Positions 44,106-52,276 of a stretch of 64,000 nucleotides of DNA are shown piece after piece. The translations under genes were made by a program, and so were the position numbers. The notes beneath the pieces are model-generated. The model was not told where the DNA came from, did no database searches, and saw only the letters and a program-made list of their open reading frames with translations. This DNA comes from CAZYTM01 sp964649725 (lineage in GTDB: Bacteria > Desulfobacterota > Desulfuromonadia > Geobacterales > Geobacteraceae), in assembly GCA_964649725.1 (NCBI GenBank), contig CAZYTM010000004.1, forward strand, positions 248,001 to 312,000, given 5' to 3'. Within the stretch, counting starts at the first letter, position 1, and each line of letters begins with the position of its first letter.

Positions 44106-45701
44106 ATGAAAATTGTGAGTGATTTTTTAGTAATTGGCAGTGGGATTGCTGGTCTTTCTTTTGCTTTACAAGCTGCTAAACATGGCACAGTCGCGCTTGT
44201 AACTAAGCGTGAGATAACAGAATCTGCAACTAATTACGCCCAAGGAGGGATTGCCTCTGTTTTTTCTAACGAAGATACTTTCGATGCCCACGTTGAAGAT
44301 ACCATTGTTGCGGGTGCTGGTATTTGCAATGAAGATGTTGTTAGAATGGTTGTTGAAGAAGGGCCAAAAATTATTAACAATCTAATTGATTGGGGGGTTA
44401 AATTTACTACAAGTGGTGATTCATATGATCTTACCCGTGAAGGTGGTCATAGTCAAAGACGTATTCTTCATGCCGACGATGTCACAGGTCGTGAAATCGA
44501 ACGAGCACTTGTGGAGGAAGCTCTTTCAAATTCCAATATAAACGTTTTTGAATACCATATTGCTATAGATTTAATTACTGAAGCAAAAGTACTTCGTCGC
44601 AAAGTCAAGCCCAATAGATGTCTTGGAGCTCACGTTCTTGATATTGACCAAGGTTTAGTAAAAACTTTTGCTGCAAAAATAACTCTTCTTGCTAGTGGTG
44701 GAGCCGGGAAGGTATATCTCTATACCTGCAACCCAGATGTTGCTACTGGGGATGGTGTTGCGATGGCCTATCGGGCTGGGGCTACAGTTGCAAATATGGA
44801 ATTCATGCAATTCCATCCAACAACTCTATTTCACCCTCATGCGAAATCCTTTCTTATATCCGAAGCTGTAAGGGGAGAGGGTGCTGTGTTACGGCGCCGA
44901 GACGGCACTGCTTTTATGGAAAAATATCACTATCTCAAAGATCTTGCCCCTCGAGATATTGTTGCTAGAGCAATTGACAATGAAATGAAAAAGTATGGTG
45001 ATGATTGCGTTTATCTCGACATAACTCATAGGGAACCTGAGTATATTGTGAATCGTTTCCCCAATATTTATCAAACTTGCCTTGAATATGGACTTGACAT
45101 GACTAAAGAAATTATTCCTGTCGTGCCTGCAGCTCATTACCTTTGCGGTGGTGTCGCTGTCAACATGAATGCCGAGACAGACATTCAACATCTATATGCG
45201 ATCGGCGAAGTTGCCTTTACAGGTTTGCATGGTGCTAACCGCTTGGCTAGCAACTCTCTACTAGAAGCAGCGGTATATGCTGGCAGAGCATATCGTCATG
45301 CCGTAAATCAGATTATCACCATGGAATTTACTTCACCAGAGATTCCCGAATGGGATTCGGGTACGGCTACTAATAGTGATGAAATGGTTGTAGTATCTCA
45401 GAACTGGGATGAAATTCGTCGTTGTATGTGGAATTATGTTGGAATTGTTCGCTCTGACAATAGACTTGAGCGCGCTATGAATCGTATTCGCTTAATTCAA
45501 GAAGAAATAGACGATTATTATTGGGATTTTCATATTACCTCAGATCTTATCGAACTTCGTAATATTGCCACAGTAGCAGAGTTGATTATCCGTTGCGCGC
45601 AACAACGTAAAGAATCTAGAGGGTTGCATTACACTATTGATTATCCTGAACGTGATGAAATCCACTGGGGAAAAGATACCTATTTAAAAAAACATTTCTG
45701 A
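44106..45701 (+). CDS. nadB: L-aspartate oxidase
   Basis: The 531-residue flavoprotein oxidises aspartate to iminoaspartate, the first step of NAD synthesis. The FAD site VIGSGIAGLSFALQAA opens the protein; NYAQGGIAS, HSQRRILHADDVTGREIE, EFMQFHPTTL and GANRLASNSLLEA follow in the order seen in L-aspartate oxidase. The start is the ATG at 44106 with GGAGA upstream; a GTG six codons earlier is unlikely. nadA and nadC are not in the window. It begins a forward unit with the chorismate mutase gene 7 bases after its stop. Confidence 0.95.
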   Translation: MKIVSDFLVIGSGIAGLSFALQAAKHGTVALVTKREITESATNYAQGGIASVFSNEDTFDAHVEDTIVAGAGICNEDVVRMVVEEGPKIINNLIDWGVKFTTSGDSYDLTREGGHSQRRILHADDVTGREIERALVEEALSNSNINVFEYHIAIDLITEAKVLRRKVKPNRCLGAHVLDIDQGLVKTFAAKITLLASGGAGKVYLYTCNPDVATGDGVAMAYRAGATVANMEFMQFHPTTLFHPHAKSFLISEAVRGEGAVLRRRDGTAFMEKYHYLKDLAPRDIVARAIDNEMKKYGDDCVYLDITHREPEYIVNRFPNIYQTCLEYGLDMTKEIIPVVPAAHYLCGGVAVNMNAETDIQHLYAIGEVAFTGLHGANRLASNSLLEAAVYAGRAYRHAVNQIITMEFTSPEIPEWDSGTATNSDEMVVVSQNWDEIRRCMWNYVGIVRSDNRLERAMNRIRLIQEEIDDYYWDFHITSDLIELRNIATVAELIIRCAQQRKESRGLHYTIDYPERDEIHWGKDTYLKKHF

Positions 45702-45708
45702 GGCATAT

Positions 45709-45996
45709 ATGACTATAGATGATTTACGTCAAGAAATTGATAGAATAGATAGTGAATTGTTGAAAATATTTAACAGGCGAGCAACATTAGCTTTACAAAT
45801 TGGAACGATAAAAAAAGGGTTAAATCTGCCGATTTATGACCCTAGTCGCGAAAAGTTTATATTTACTCGAATGTTAAACGAAAATCTTGGTCCCTTAGAT
45901 GATCAGGCAATTGTCAGATTATTTGAAAGGGTAATTGATGAATCTAGACGTTTAGAACGTATAATGACAAATAAAGACAGTATTACAATAGAGTAA
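45709..45996 (+). CDS. Chorismate mutase, AroQ type
   Basis: The 95-residue all-helical enzyme converts chorismate to prephenate for phenylalanine and tyrosine. DLRQEIDRIDSELLKIFNRR at the N-terminus, LALQIGTIKKGLNLPIYDPSRE with the catalytic lysine, and the C-terminal VIDESRRLE helix match AroQ enzymes. It is a single domain with no fused prephenate dehydratase or DAHP synthase. It lies between nadB and a separate DAHP-synthase-like regulatory domain, so the mutase and that domain may work together. Confidence 0.9.
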   Translation: MTIDDLRQEIDRIDSELLKIFNRRATLALQIGTIKKGLNLPIYDPSREKFIFTRMLNENLGPLDDQAIVRLFERVIDESRRLERIMTNKDSITIE

Positions 45997-46009
45997 ATGG
46001 AGTGAGGTT

Positions 46010-46219
46010 ATGTTGATAATAATGAAAAAAAGCGTTGATGACTCTGCGCTTGATCAAGTAAAAGAGTTTTTAATTTCACATAATTTTGATATTCATCAGT
46101 CAACTGGTGCCAACAGAATAATCATTGGTGTTATTGGTGATACAGAATCAATTGATATTGATCAGGTTGAAAAAATGTTGGGAGTACTTCAAGTTATAAG
46201 AATAAATAAAGAAGATTAA
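46010..46219 (+). CDS. Stand-alone N-terminal domain of a DAHP synthase
   Basis: The 69-residue protein reads LIIMKKSVDDSALDQVKEFL, later RIIIGVIGDTESIDID and MLGVLQVIRINKED. This is the ferredoxin-like regulatory domain found at the N-terminus of Thermotoga-type DAHP synthases. In full enzymes the barrel follows at once; here a TAA ends the frame and no barrel coding follows. A ribosome binding site (GGAG/GAGG) and good coding character suggest a real product. It could bind aromatic amino acids and act on the neighbouring chorismate mutase or a DAHP synthase elsewhere, or be a remnant. The role is inferred. Confidence 0.75.
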   Translation: MLIIMKKSVDDSALDQVKEFLISHNFDIHQSTGANRIIIGVIGDTESIDIDQVEKMLGVLQVIRINKED

Positions 46220-46249
46220 TCCCTTAGTAATATAAGCTATAGTAATAAT

Positions 46250-46975
46250 TTATCGAAGCAGTCTATAGAGATATACAAATGTTCCGCCAACAGAAATTCC
46301 AGCTAATAGCCCAGATATCTGATTAACCATAAGCGAGAAGGCAATTCTGTTTTTAAATAAATCCGTAGTTTCTGCAATCAGGTTATTTGTCGCAAATATG
46401 TGCCAATCTTCGTCCCAACAAAATACTTGAAGATATAATTCAGAACCTTTCCAAAGAAATAGAAAAAGAAAAACTATACCAAATGCAAAAAATCCTTTTG
46501 AAATAACTGAATCTTTTATCTGTATATATATCTTTCTTATCATATCAATATTTATTATTGACAAAAAAACCCAGGTTGCGTTTTCTATCATTTTAATTTG
46601 ACGAAGAATTGCATATGTCGGATCTGGATTAATAAAAATAAACGCCGAAGAAAATACAATAATCAAGAGGGTCCCGACAAAAACCGCTAACTTACTACCT
46701 CCTATTTCTAATGTTCTACTAAATACATAATATTCTTGAAACCCATGAGTCATTACCATAATTGCAACAGTCCCAACTATATAATGAATTGCTGTTAGCC
46801 CAGTATAATCAGCCCATGGAGCTAACAAGTATGCTTGGCTAATAAAAATAAGGAAAAAACCTATAGAGATACTGGTCCAAACCCTTGCATTACCTATACT
46901 GAAAGAGAAACTTATTACACCAGCAAGAAACCATATGATCACCTGTATTAATTCAATAGTTTTTATATCTTCCAT
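46250..46975 (-). CDS. Unrecognised membrane protein
   Basis: The 241-residue protein has about six or seven hydrophobic segments (roughly 9-27, 31-50, 60-78, 95-114, 130-148, 162-180 and 215-237) and ends in YLYRLLR. I do not recognise the family. A hydrophilic stretch near residues 183-205 contains CWDEDWHIFATNN. It starts 28 bases after the gene upstream (47003-47959) on the same strand, with a G-rich ribosome binding site, so the two are probably one transcript. It converges with the chorismate mutase group. Confidence 0.7.
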   Translation of the reverse strand: MEDIKTIELIQVIIWFLAGVISFSFSIGNARVWTSISIGFFLIFISQAYLLAPWADYTGLTAIHYIVGTVAIMVMTHGFQEYYVFSRTLEIGGSKLAVFVGTLLIIVFSSAFIFINPDPTYAILRQIKMIENATWVFLSIINIDMIRKIYIQIKDSVISKGFFAFGIVFLFLFLWKGSELYLQVFCWDEDWHIFATNNLIAETTDLFKNRIAFSLMVNQISGLLAGISVGGTFVYLYRLLR

Positions 46976-47002
46976 ATCCCCCCCACTATTTACCAGTAAG
47001 TA

Positions 47003-47959
47003 TTATCCCTTAATACGTGCAGCAATTTCATTCTGTATTGTTACTGTCATTTCCTTTATTTTTGAACTGCTAGTTAACAATTTAGCTCCTTTTTCAATTC
47101 TATTTATAAATTTTGCTACTTCATCATTCTTAGTTAAACAAAGACGTCCACCAAGTTCCATTATCTCCTTTTCCACAAGTGTACGACCAATTTTACCTAG
47201 ATATGCACTGACAACTTCTTTGAGATCTTCTTCAAGTTCTTTAATTTTTTCTTCTAGATACTTATTGTCACGCTCAATTGCTTCTTTTCTTAATTGATCA
47301 CGTACTGCAGCCTGTTTGCCTGCAGAAGAATCCCAAAGTTTAGATATATTGACCATCTCCGCCAAATCATAATGCATCAGTTCATCAACGCTTTTAGTTG
47401 AGAGAACATCAATTTTAGCTCCAGGCAAACCGGCAATTTTTTGTGATTCACTGGCAGATGTCTCTATATCCTGAGAACCATCATGAAAAAAACCAAGCGG
47501 TGAGCCTTCTTTATAAAAAATAAGCGCAGATTTTTCTTCTGTATAAATCCTTAAACACCCGTTTAGTTGCTGAACTTTCATTTTCTCTAACAACCCTTTA
47601 ATATCAATAAGTTTTAGTTCTTGGCCCTTATAAAGCATCTCTCCATGAAAAAGCGCATGTAAGCACATAGTGAGATCCTTGGAAAGTCGATAGACATTAA
47701 GACTACCTGCGCCTGCCATAATCTGTTCACAAAGGCCAGCCATAGCTTCAAATCCTGTGTATTTACTGGTTTTTCTCTCGAGCATCGCACTGATGAGTTT
47801 TCCTGACTCGAAAAAGAGCACACCTACCGCAGATGGAAAGGAAAAATTAAGATATCCCGTAAATCCGCCTCCCTTGAGTTTAATTAATAATTCAGGGAGG
47901 TTTACCTTAGCGGCAGCAATATTTTCATACAGTGGATTCCCCTTAGGCAGCAGGAACAT
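47003..47959 (-). CDS. Unrecognised protein with duplicated DUF4388-like domains
   Basis: The 318-residue soluble protein contains two related segments: LLIKLKGGGFTGYLNFSF...GVLFFESGKLISAML (about 20-60) and GLLEKMKVQQLNGCLRIY...ALIFYKEGSPLGFF (about 109-150). They look like a tandem of DUF4388-type domains, which occur in signalling and gliding proteins. A charged coiled coil follows (about 228-262) and a helical C-terminus. A strong ribosome binding site (AAGGAG) precedes the ATG. It is paired with the membrane protein gene downstream. Function unknown; a scaffold or sensor role is a guess. Confidence 0.7.
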   Translation of the reverse strand: MFLLPKGNPLYENIAAAKVNLPELLIKLKGGGFTGYLNFSFPSAVGVLFFESGKLISAMLERKTSKYTGFEAMAGLCEQIMAGAGSLNVYRLSKDLTMCLHALFHGEMLYKGQELKLIDIKGLLEKMKVQQLNGCLRIYTEEKSALIFYKEGSPLGFFHDGSQDIETSASESQKIAGLPGAKIDVLSTKSVDELMHYDLAEMVNISKLWDSSAGKQAAVRDQLRKEAIERDNKYLEEKIKELEEDLKEVVSAYLGKIGRTLVEKEIMELGGRLCLTKNDEVAKFINRIEKGAKLLTSSSKIKEMTVTIQNEIAARIKG

Positions 47960-48316
47960 CCTTATCTCCTTATCTGATTTTGATAATAATTAAACGATTT
48001 CCGTGGCCGTGTCAAAATCAATTTGGGTAAATTATAAATTAAGTCAAATTTCAACAAAATATAATAACAATAATAACAACTTTTGCATGTTAACTACATG
48101 ACTTCAAGTCAAAAATATATACTTATCATGTATATTTTTGTTGTGCCTTACAAAAATATCTGTAAACATTTGATATTAGAGACAAAAACAACATTTAAGT
48201 GCAAATTTATTAAACCACTAATGACTGTTTTAAATGGCATAAATCTTTTCGATTTCGAAAATATTATTGTAAAGTAAACAAAATCGACATATTAGCTAAA
48301 TTTAGTATAAACATAA
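47960..48316. other. AT-rich intergenic stretch downstream of pilS
   Basis: No convincing gene is seen. CAAAAATATA (48110-48119) and TATATTTTTG (48131-48140) form a 10-base inverted repeat with an 11-base loop, which could be a weak terminator for the pil operon. The rest probably carries the promoter of the gene at 47959, but no good -35/-10 pair stands out. Confidence 0.4.
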
Positions 48317-49933
48317 TTAATTAGCTGGAAGAAAGATACTAAATGTTGATCCGGAATTAATTTGACTATTCAAGGTAATTTTGCCACCGTGTGCTTCAAT
48401 AATACGATAAACAGTAGCAAGCCCAAGTCCAGTACCATTTATTTTTGTTGTAAAAAAAGGCTCAAAAACCATATTAATTTCTTCGGATTTCATTCCTGTG
48501 CCGTTATCAGATATATTAATACATACTTTATTGAATGATTTTAATTCATACCCATCTATGCGGATTTCACCACCATCAGGCATAGCGTCAGCTGCATTAA
48601 CAAATAAATTCCAAAAAACTTGTTCAATTTGATTGCTGTCAGCATATATTGTTAAATTTTCATTACATTCATTTATGAAAACAATGTCATTAAATCGTTT
48701 GTCAGAACTTACTAAAGTTAAAATATCGGTTAAAAGCATTTTAACATTAATAGGTTCACTTGTAGGCTGAATTGGGCGAGCATATGCTAAGAAATCTTTT
48801 ATCAATTCATTCAAACGATCGGTTTCACGTAAAACAATATCAAGCAATCGTTTATCCTTTTCAATAATGCTTTTACCTTGGGCTATTAATTGAACAGACC
48901 CACTTATAGAAGCCAGTGGGTTTCTTATTTCGTGTGCGATGCGCGCCGACAACTCACCTAATGCTACGAGACGGTCAGATTTCTTTAACTCCATCTCCAT
49001 TCGTTTAATTTCAGTTAAATCCTGAAAGTCAATAATAACTCCAAGGTGCTCTCCATTTTGTGCGCTAAACGGAACAAGTTTATATCCAAGGACTTTATTG
49101 GCCCCAGCGTGAGTTATATATTCAATTTCACCACGTTGCAAAGTTGTACAAGGTAAATTTAACTTTTTGAATGCTGGAAGTATTTCTCCAATACTTTTGT
49201 CATACGCTTCTTCTTGGGTAATGCCTGTCAACTCAGCTGCATAACGATTAAATACTCTGATTCGTCCCAAACAATTAATTGTCAACAACCCACTTTCAAG
49301 ATTAGAGACAATTGAACTGTTTAGCTGTTCCAGTTCTTGATAATCTATCTCTTTTTCCTGAAGTGCAAATTCACTTAACTTTGCTCTTTCAGCAAGATAG
49401 CCAGTAAGAAATGCAGTCAGGTAAAATGCTAGAATATTAACGAAAATATTATAGAAAATGTAATTAGCACCATACTGCTGGGCAAGTACTTGGCTAAGTC
49501 CAAAAACAGACAGTTTCCCATAATATTGCAGATCTAAAATAGCACCATAAAGAATACCGCAAAGAGAAGCAGTATATATTGCATCTCGACGAGCAAGCAG
49601 AAAACTAGCATTTATAATAGAGAGTGAATAGAGGAAAGAGAATGGTGAATTAATCCCTCCTGTTATTAAAAGCAAGAGGGTTACAAACAATAGGTCCCAA
49701 ACTATCTGCAAATAGGTGAGTGATCTATTATAATTAGTTGTAAGCTTGAGTGCTACTAATGAGCCTAGGGAAAAGAGATAGGTTGCAATAATTAACTGGG
49801 TAATATTTGCCAGCGCCTTATTACCAAAAGCACTAGGTTCCTTTGATATTAATATTATAGTTGATACCAGAAAAAAAGTTACAACCAAAATTCGTATCAG
49901 GATGAACCAAGTAAGCCTTTTTGTATCTTCCAT
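48317..49933 (-). CDS. pilS: Sensor histidine kinase PilS
   Basis: The 538-residue kinase has about six membrane segments in the first 182 residues, a PAS domain (about 203-310), HisKA with H334 (ARIAHEIRNPLASISGS) and a HATPase domain (about 430-536, with DNGTGM and GTGLGLATVY). Its position directly after pilC and its membrane layout identify it as PilS, which in type IV pilus systems controls pilin transcription through the sigma-54 activator PilR. No pilR or pilA follows; a 357-base gap and unrelated genes do. It starts 3 bases after the pilC stop. Confidence 0.87.
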   Translation of the reverse strand: MEDTKRLTWFILIRILVVTFFLVSTIILISKEPSAFGNKALANITQLIIATYLFSLGSLVALKLTTNYNRSLTYLQIVWDLLFVTLLLLITGGINSPFSFLYSLSIINASFLLARRDAIYTASLCGILYGAILDLQYYGKLSVFGLSQVLAQQYGANYIFYNIFVNILAFYLTAFLTGYLAERAKLSEFALQEKEIDYQELEQLNSSIVSNLESGLLTINCLGRIRVFNRYAAELTGITQEEAYDKSIGEILPAFKKLNLPCTTLQRGEIEYITHAGANKVLGYKLVPFSAQNGEHLGVIIDFQDLTEIKRMEMELKKSDRLVALGELSARIAHEIRNPLASISGSVQLIAQGKSIIEKDKRLLDIVLRETDRLNELIKDFLAYARPIQPTSEPINVKMLLTDILTLVSSDKRFNDIVFINECNENLTIYADSNQIEQVFWNLFVNAADAMPDGGEIRIDGYELKSFNKVCINISDNGTGMKSEEINMVFEPFFTTKINGTGLGLATVYRIIEAHGGKITLNSQINSGSTFSIFLPAN

Positions 49934-49936
49934 AGA

Positions 49937-51145
49937 TTAGTTGCCAACAGCCCCTGCAAGTTTGAAGATGGGCAGATACATGGCAACAACAAGTCCACCT
50001 ACAGTTGTCCCCAAAACAACCATCAGCAATGGCTCCATCATAGATGTTAGAGCTCCCACTGCATCATCGACCTCGTCATCATAGAAATCAGCTATTTTAC
50101 TTAGCATAGCATCCATTGCGCCTGTCGCTTCACCTACTGCTATCATCTGTACCACCATAGGTGGAAACACACCACTATCAGCTAATGGTTCAGCCATAGT
50201 TTTCCCTTCTGAGATAGCCTGTCGCACTTTATAAATCGCCTCTTCGACAATTTTATTACCTGCTGTCTTTGCAACTATTTCTAAGCCATCCATAATAGGC
50301 ACACCACTACTTATCATTGTGCCTAAAGTCCTAGTGAACTTAGCTACTGAAACTTTCCTAATCAATGGCCCAGCTATAGGAGCCTTTAAAGCTAGCGCAT
50401 CAATTACCTTCTTCCCTTTAGGTGTGGCATAATATTTCGAAAGAGTATATTTGATAACAAAAAATGCAATTATCATAACAATAATATACTTTTTGAAAAA
50501 ATTACTCAGGACTATAACAAATTTAGTTGGGCCCGGTAGTTCACCTCCAAAATCTGCAAACATCTTGGCAAAAGTAGGAATAACAAATACAAGAATAACC
50601 CCAACAACAACAACAGCAATCGAAAGAATTGTTATTGGGTAAACCATTGCACCTTTCACCTGTTTAGCAAGCTTCATAGCCTTTTCAATGTAAGCTGCCA
50701 AACGATTTAATATTGTATCAAGAATCCCCCCTACCTCTCCTGCTGCAACAAGGTTTACATAAAGCTGATCAAATGCCTTAGGATGCTTTGAAAGAGCATC
50801 AGCAAATGTTGAACCACTTTCTACACTCTCCTTGACTTTAAGTAGAATCTCTTTAAAAGTTTTGTTTTCCTGCTGGCTTGAAAGAATATCTAGGCATTGA
50901 ACTAACGGTAAACCAGAATCAATCATGGTAGCAAATTGACGAGTGAAGACAACAAGATCCTTGGTCTCTATTTTTTTTGCGCCCATGTTGAGCTTAAAAC
51001 TAAATTTACCTTCTTCTTTTACTACTACGCCAGTGAAACCATAACGCTTTAGTTGGCCTTCAACCAATGCCGCATTAGCCGCCTCCATAACACCCTTCTG
51101 AACAGAACCAGTTTTACTTCTCGCCTCCCAATTATACTTCGGCAT
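49937..51145 (-). CDS. pilC: Type IV pilus inner-membrane platform protein PilC
   Basis: This is a 402-residue member of the GspF/PilC family with two homologous cytoplasmic helical domains (about 55-180 and 260-385) and three membrane segments. FTRQFATMIDSGLPLVQCL and FTRTLGTMISSGVPIMDGLE are the paired repeats, and AAGEVGGILD and AVGEATGAMD the matching second motifs. The platform couples the PilB and PilT motors to pilus assembly and retraction. AGGAGG lies upstream. It is the third gene of pilB-pilT-pilC-pilS. Confidence 0.95.
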   Translation of the reverse strand: MPKYNWEARSKTGSVQKGVMEAANAALVEGQLKRYGFTGVVVKEEGKFSFKLNMGAKKIETKDLVVFTRQFATMIDSGLPLVQCLDILSSQQENKTFKEILLKVKESVESGSTFADALSKHPKAFDQLYVNLVAAGEVGGILDTILNRLAAYIEKAMKLAKQVKGAMVYPITILSIAVVVVGVILVFVIPTFAKMFADFGGELPGPTKFVIVLSNFFKKYIIVMIIAFFVIKYTLSKYYATPKGKKVIDALALKAPIAGPLIRKVSVAKFTRTLGTMISSGVPIMDGLEIVAKTAGNKIVEEAIYKVRQAISEGKTMAEPLADSGVFPPMVVQMIAVGEATGAMDAMLSKIADFYDDEVDDAVGALTSMMEPLLMVVLGTTVGGLVVAMYLPIFKLAGAVGN

Positions 51146-51167
51146 GATTCCTCCTGATTACGGATGC

Positions 51168-52262
51168 TTATCTAGTTGGTCGGCGGGGTTGATTATATAT
51201 ACCGCCCGCAGATATCATTTGCTTCAATTCATCAGGTTCCTGTGATCTACCTAATGCATCATCCAAAGATATCAGCCGTTTCATGAAAAGATTGTAGAGT
51301 GACTGATTCATAGTTTGCATACCGAATCTTTCCTGCCCAACCTGCATTTGTGAATATATTTGATGTACTTTATCTTCCCGAATCAGATTTCGAATTGCCG
51401 CATTAGGCACCATTACTTCTAAAGCAAGAGCCCTACCTCCTCCTACCTTGGGTATCAATGTTTGCGAAAGTACCCCTTCTAAGACAAAAGATAGCTGAGT
51501 ACGAACCTGTGTCTGTTGGTATGGAGGGAAGACATCAATAATACGATTCATTGTTTGCGCACATGAATTGGTATGCAATGTAGCAAAACAAAGATGACCG
51601 GTTTCTGCTAGCGTCAATGCAGCCTCAATTGTTTCTAGGTCTCGCAATTCACCAACCAGTACAACATCAGGATCCTGCCTAAGAACATATTTAAGCGCAT
51701 GCTTAAAACTTTTTGTGTCTGCTCCAACTTCACGTTGATTGACAAGACATCCTTTATGTGGGTGAAGATATTCTATAGGGTCTTCTATTGTAACAATATG
51801 GTCATGACGATCAGTGTTTATTTTATCAATTATAGATGCCAATGTAGTTGATTTACCGCTTCCTGTTGGCCCAGTTACTAGAATTAGACCCCTGGGTTTT
51901 TCAGAAAGTTCTGTGACAATTGGAGGTAAACCTAGTTCCTCAAAAGTTAAAATCTTATATGGGATAACTCGGAATACTCCGGCGACAGCACCTCGTTGAA
52001 CAAATATATTTCCTCTGAATCGAGACAAACCCTTAACTCCAAAGGAAAGATCCAGTTCATTCTCTTCTTCAAATTTATGTTTCTGCGCTTCAGTAAGAAC
52101 ACTATAACAAAGCTGTTTAGTCTCAACTGAGGTGAGTGGTGGCTCATTTAGTGGAATAAGTTTTCCATCTAGTCTGATCTGAGGTGGAGTATTAGTAGTA
52201 ATATGAAGATCTGACCCGCCCTTTTCGACAAGTTCTTTAAGAAGTTGGTGCAAGTTTGCCAT
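51168..52262 (-). CDS. pilT: Type IV pilus retraction ATPase PilT
   Basis: The 364-residue hexameric ATPase powers pilus retraction. Walker A is VTGPTGSGKSTTLASI (about 130-145), followed by the Asp box EDPIEYLH, Walker B in VLVGELRDLETIEAAL and the His box TGHLCFATLHTNS. AIRNLIRE near residue 290 is the PilT-specific retraction motif. It shares the operon with pilB and pilC, with gaps of 14 and 22 bases. Confidence 0.96.
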   Translation of the reverse strand: MANLHQLLKELVEKGGSDLHITTNTPPQIRLDGKLIPLNEPPLTSVETKQLCYSVLTEAQKHKFEEENELDLSFGVKGLSRFRGNIFVQRGAVAGVFRVIPYKILTFEELGLPPIVTELSEKPRGLILVTGPTGSGKSTTLASIIDKINTDRHDHIVTIEDPIEYLHPHKGCLVNQREVGADTKSFKHALKYVLRQDPDVVLVGELRDLETIEAALTLAETGHLCFATLHTNSCAQTMNRIIDVFPPYQQTQVRTQLSFVLEGVLSQTLIPKVGGGRALALEVMVPNAAIRNLIREDKVHQIYSQMQVGQERFGMQTMNQSLYNLFMKRLISLDDALGRSQEPDELKQMISAGGIYNQPRRPTR

Positions 52263-52276
52263 AATTCAATTATCTC

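Noticed and set aside
48083..48277. A 64-codon forward frame in the gap after pilS
   Set aside because: There is no ribosome binding site, the composition is that of AT-rich non-coding DNA, and it contains the inverted repeat at 48110-48140.
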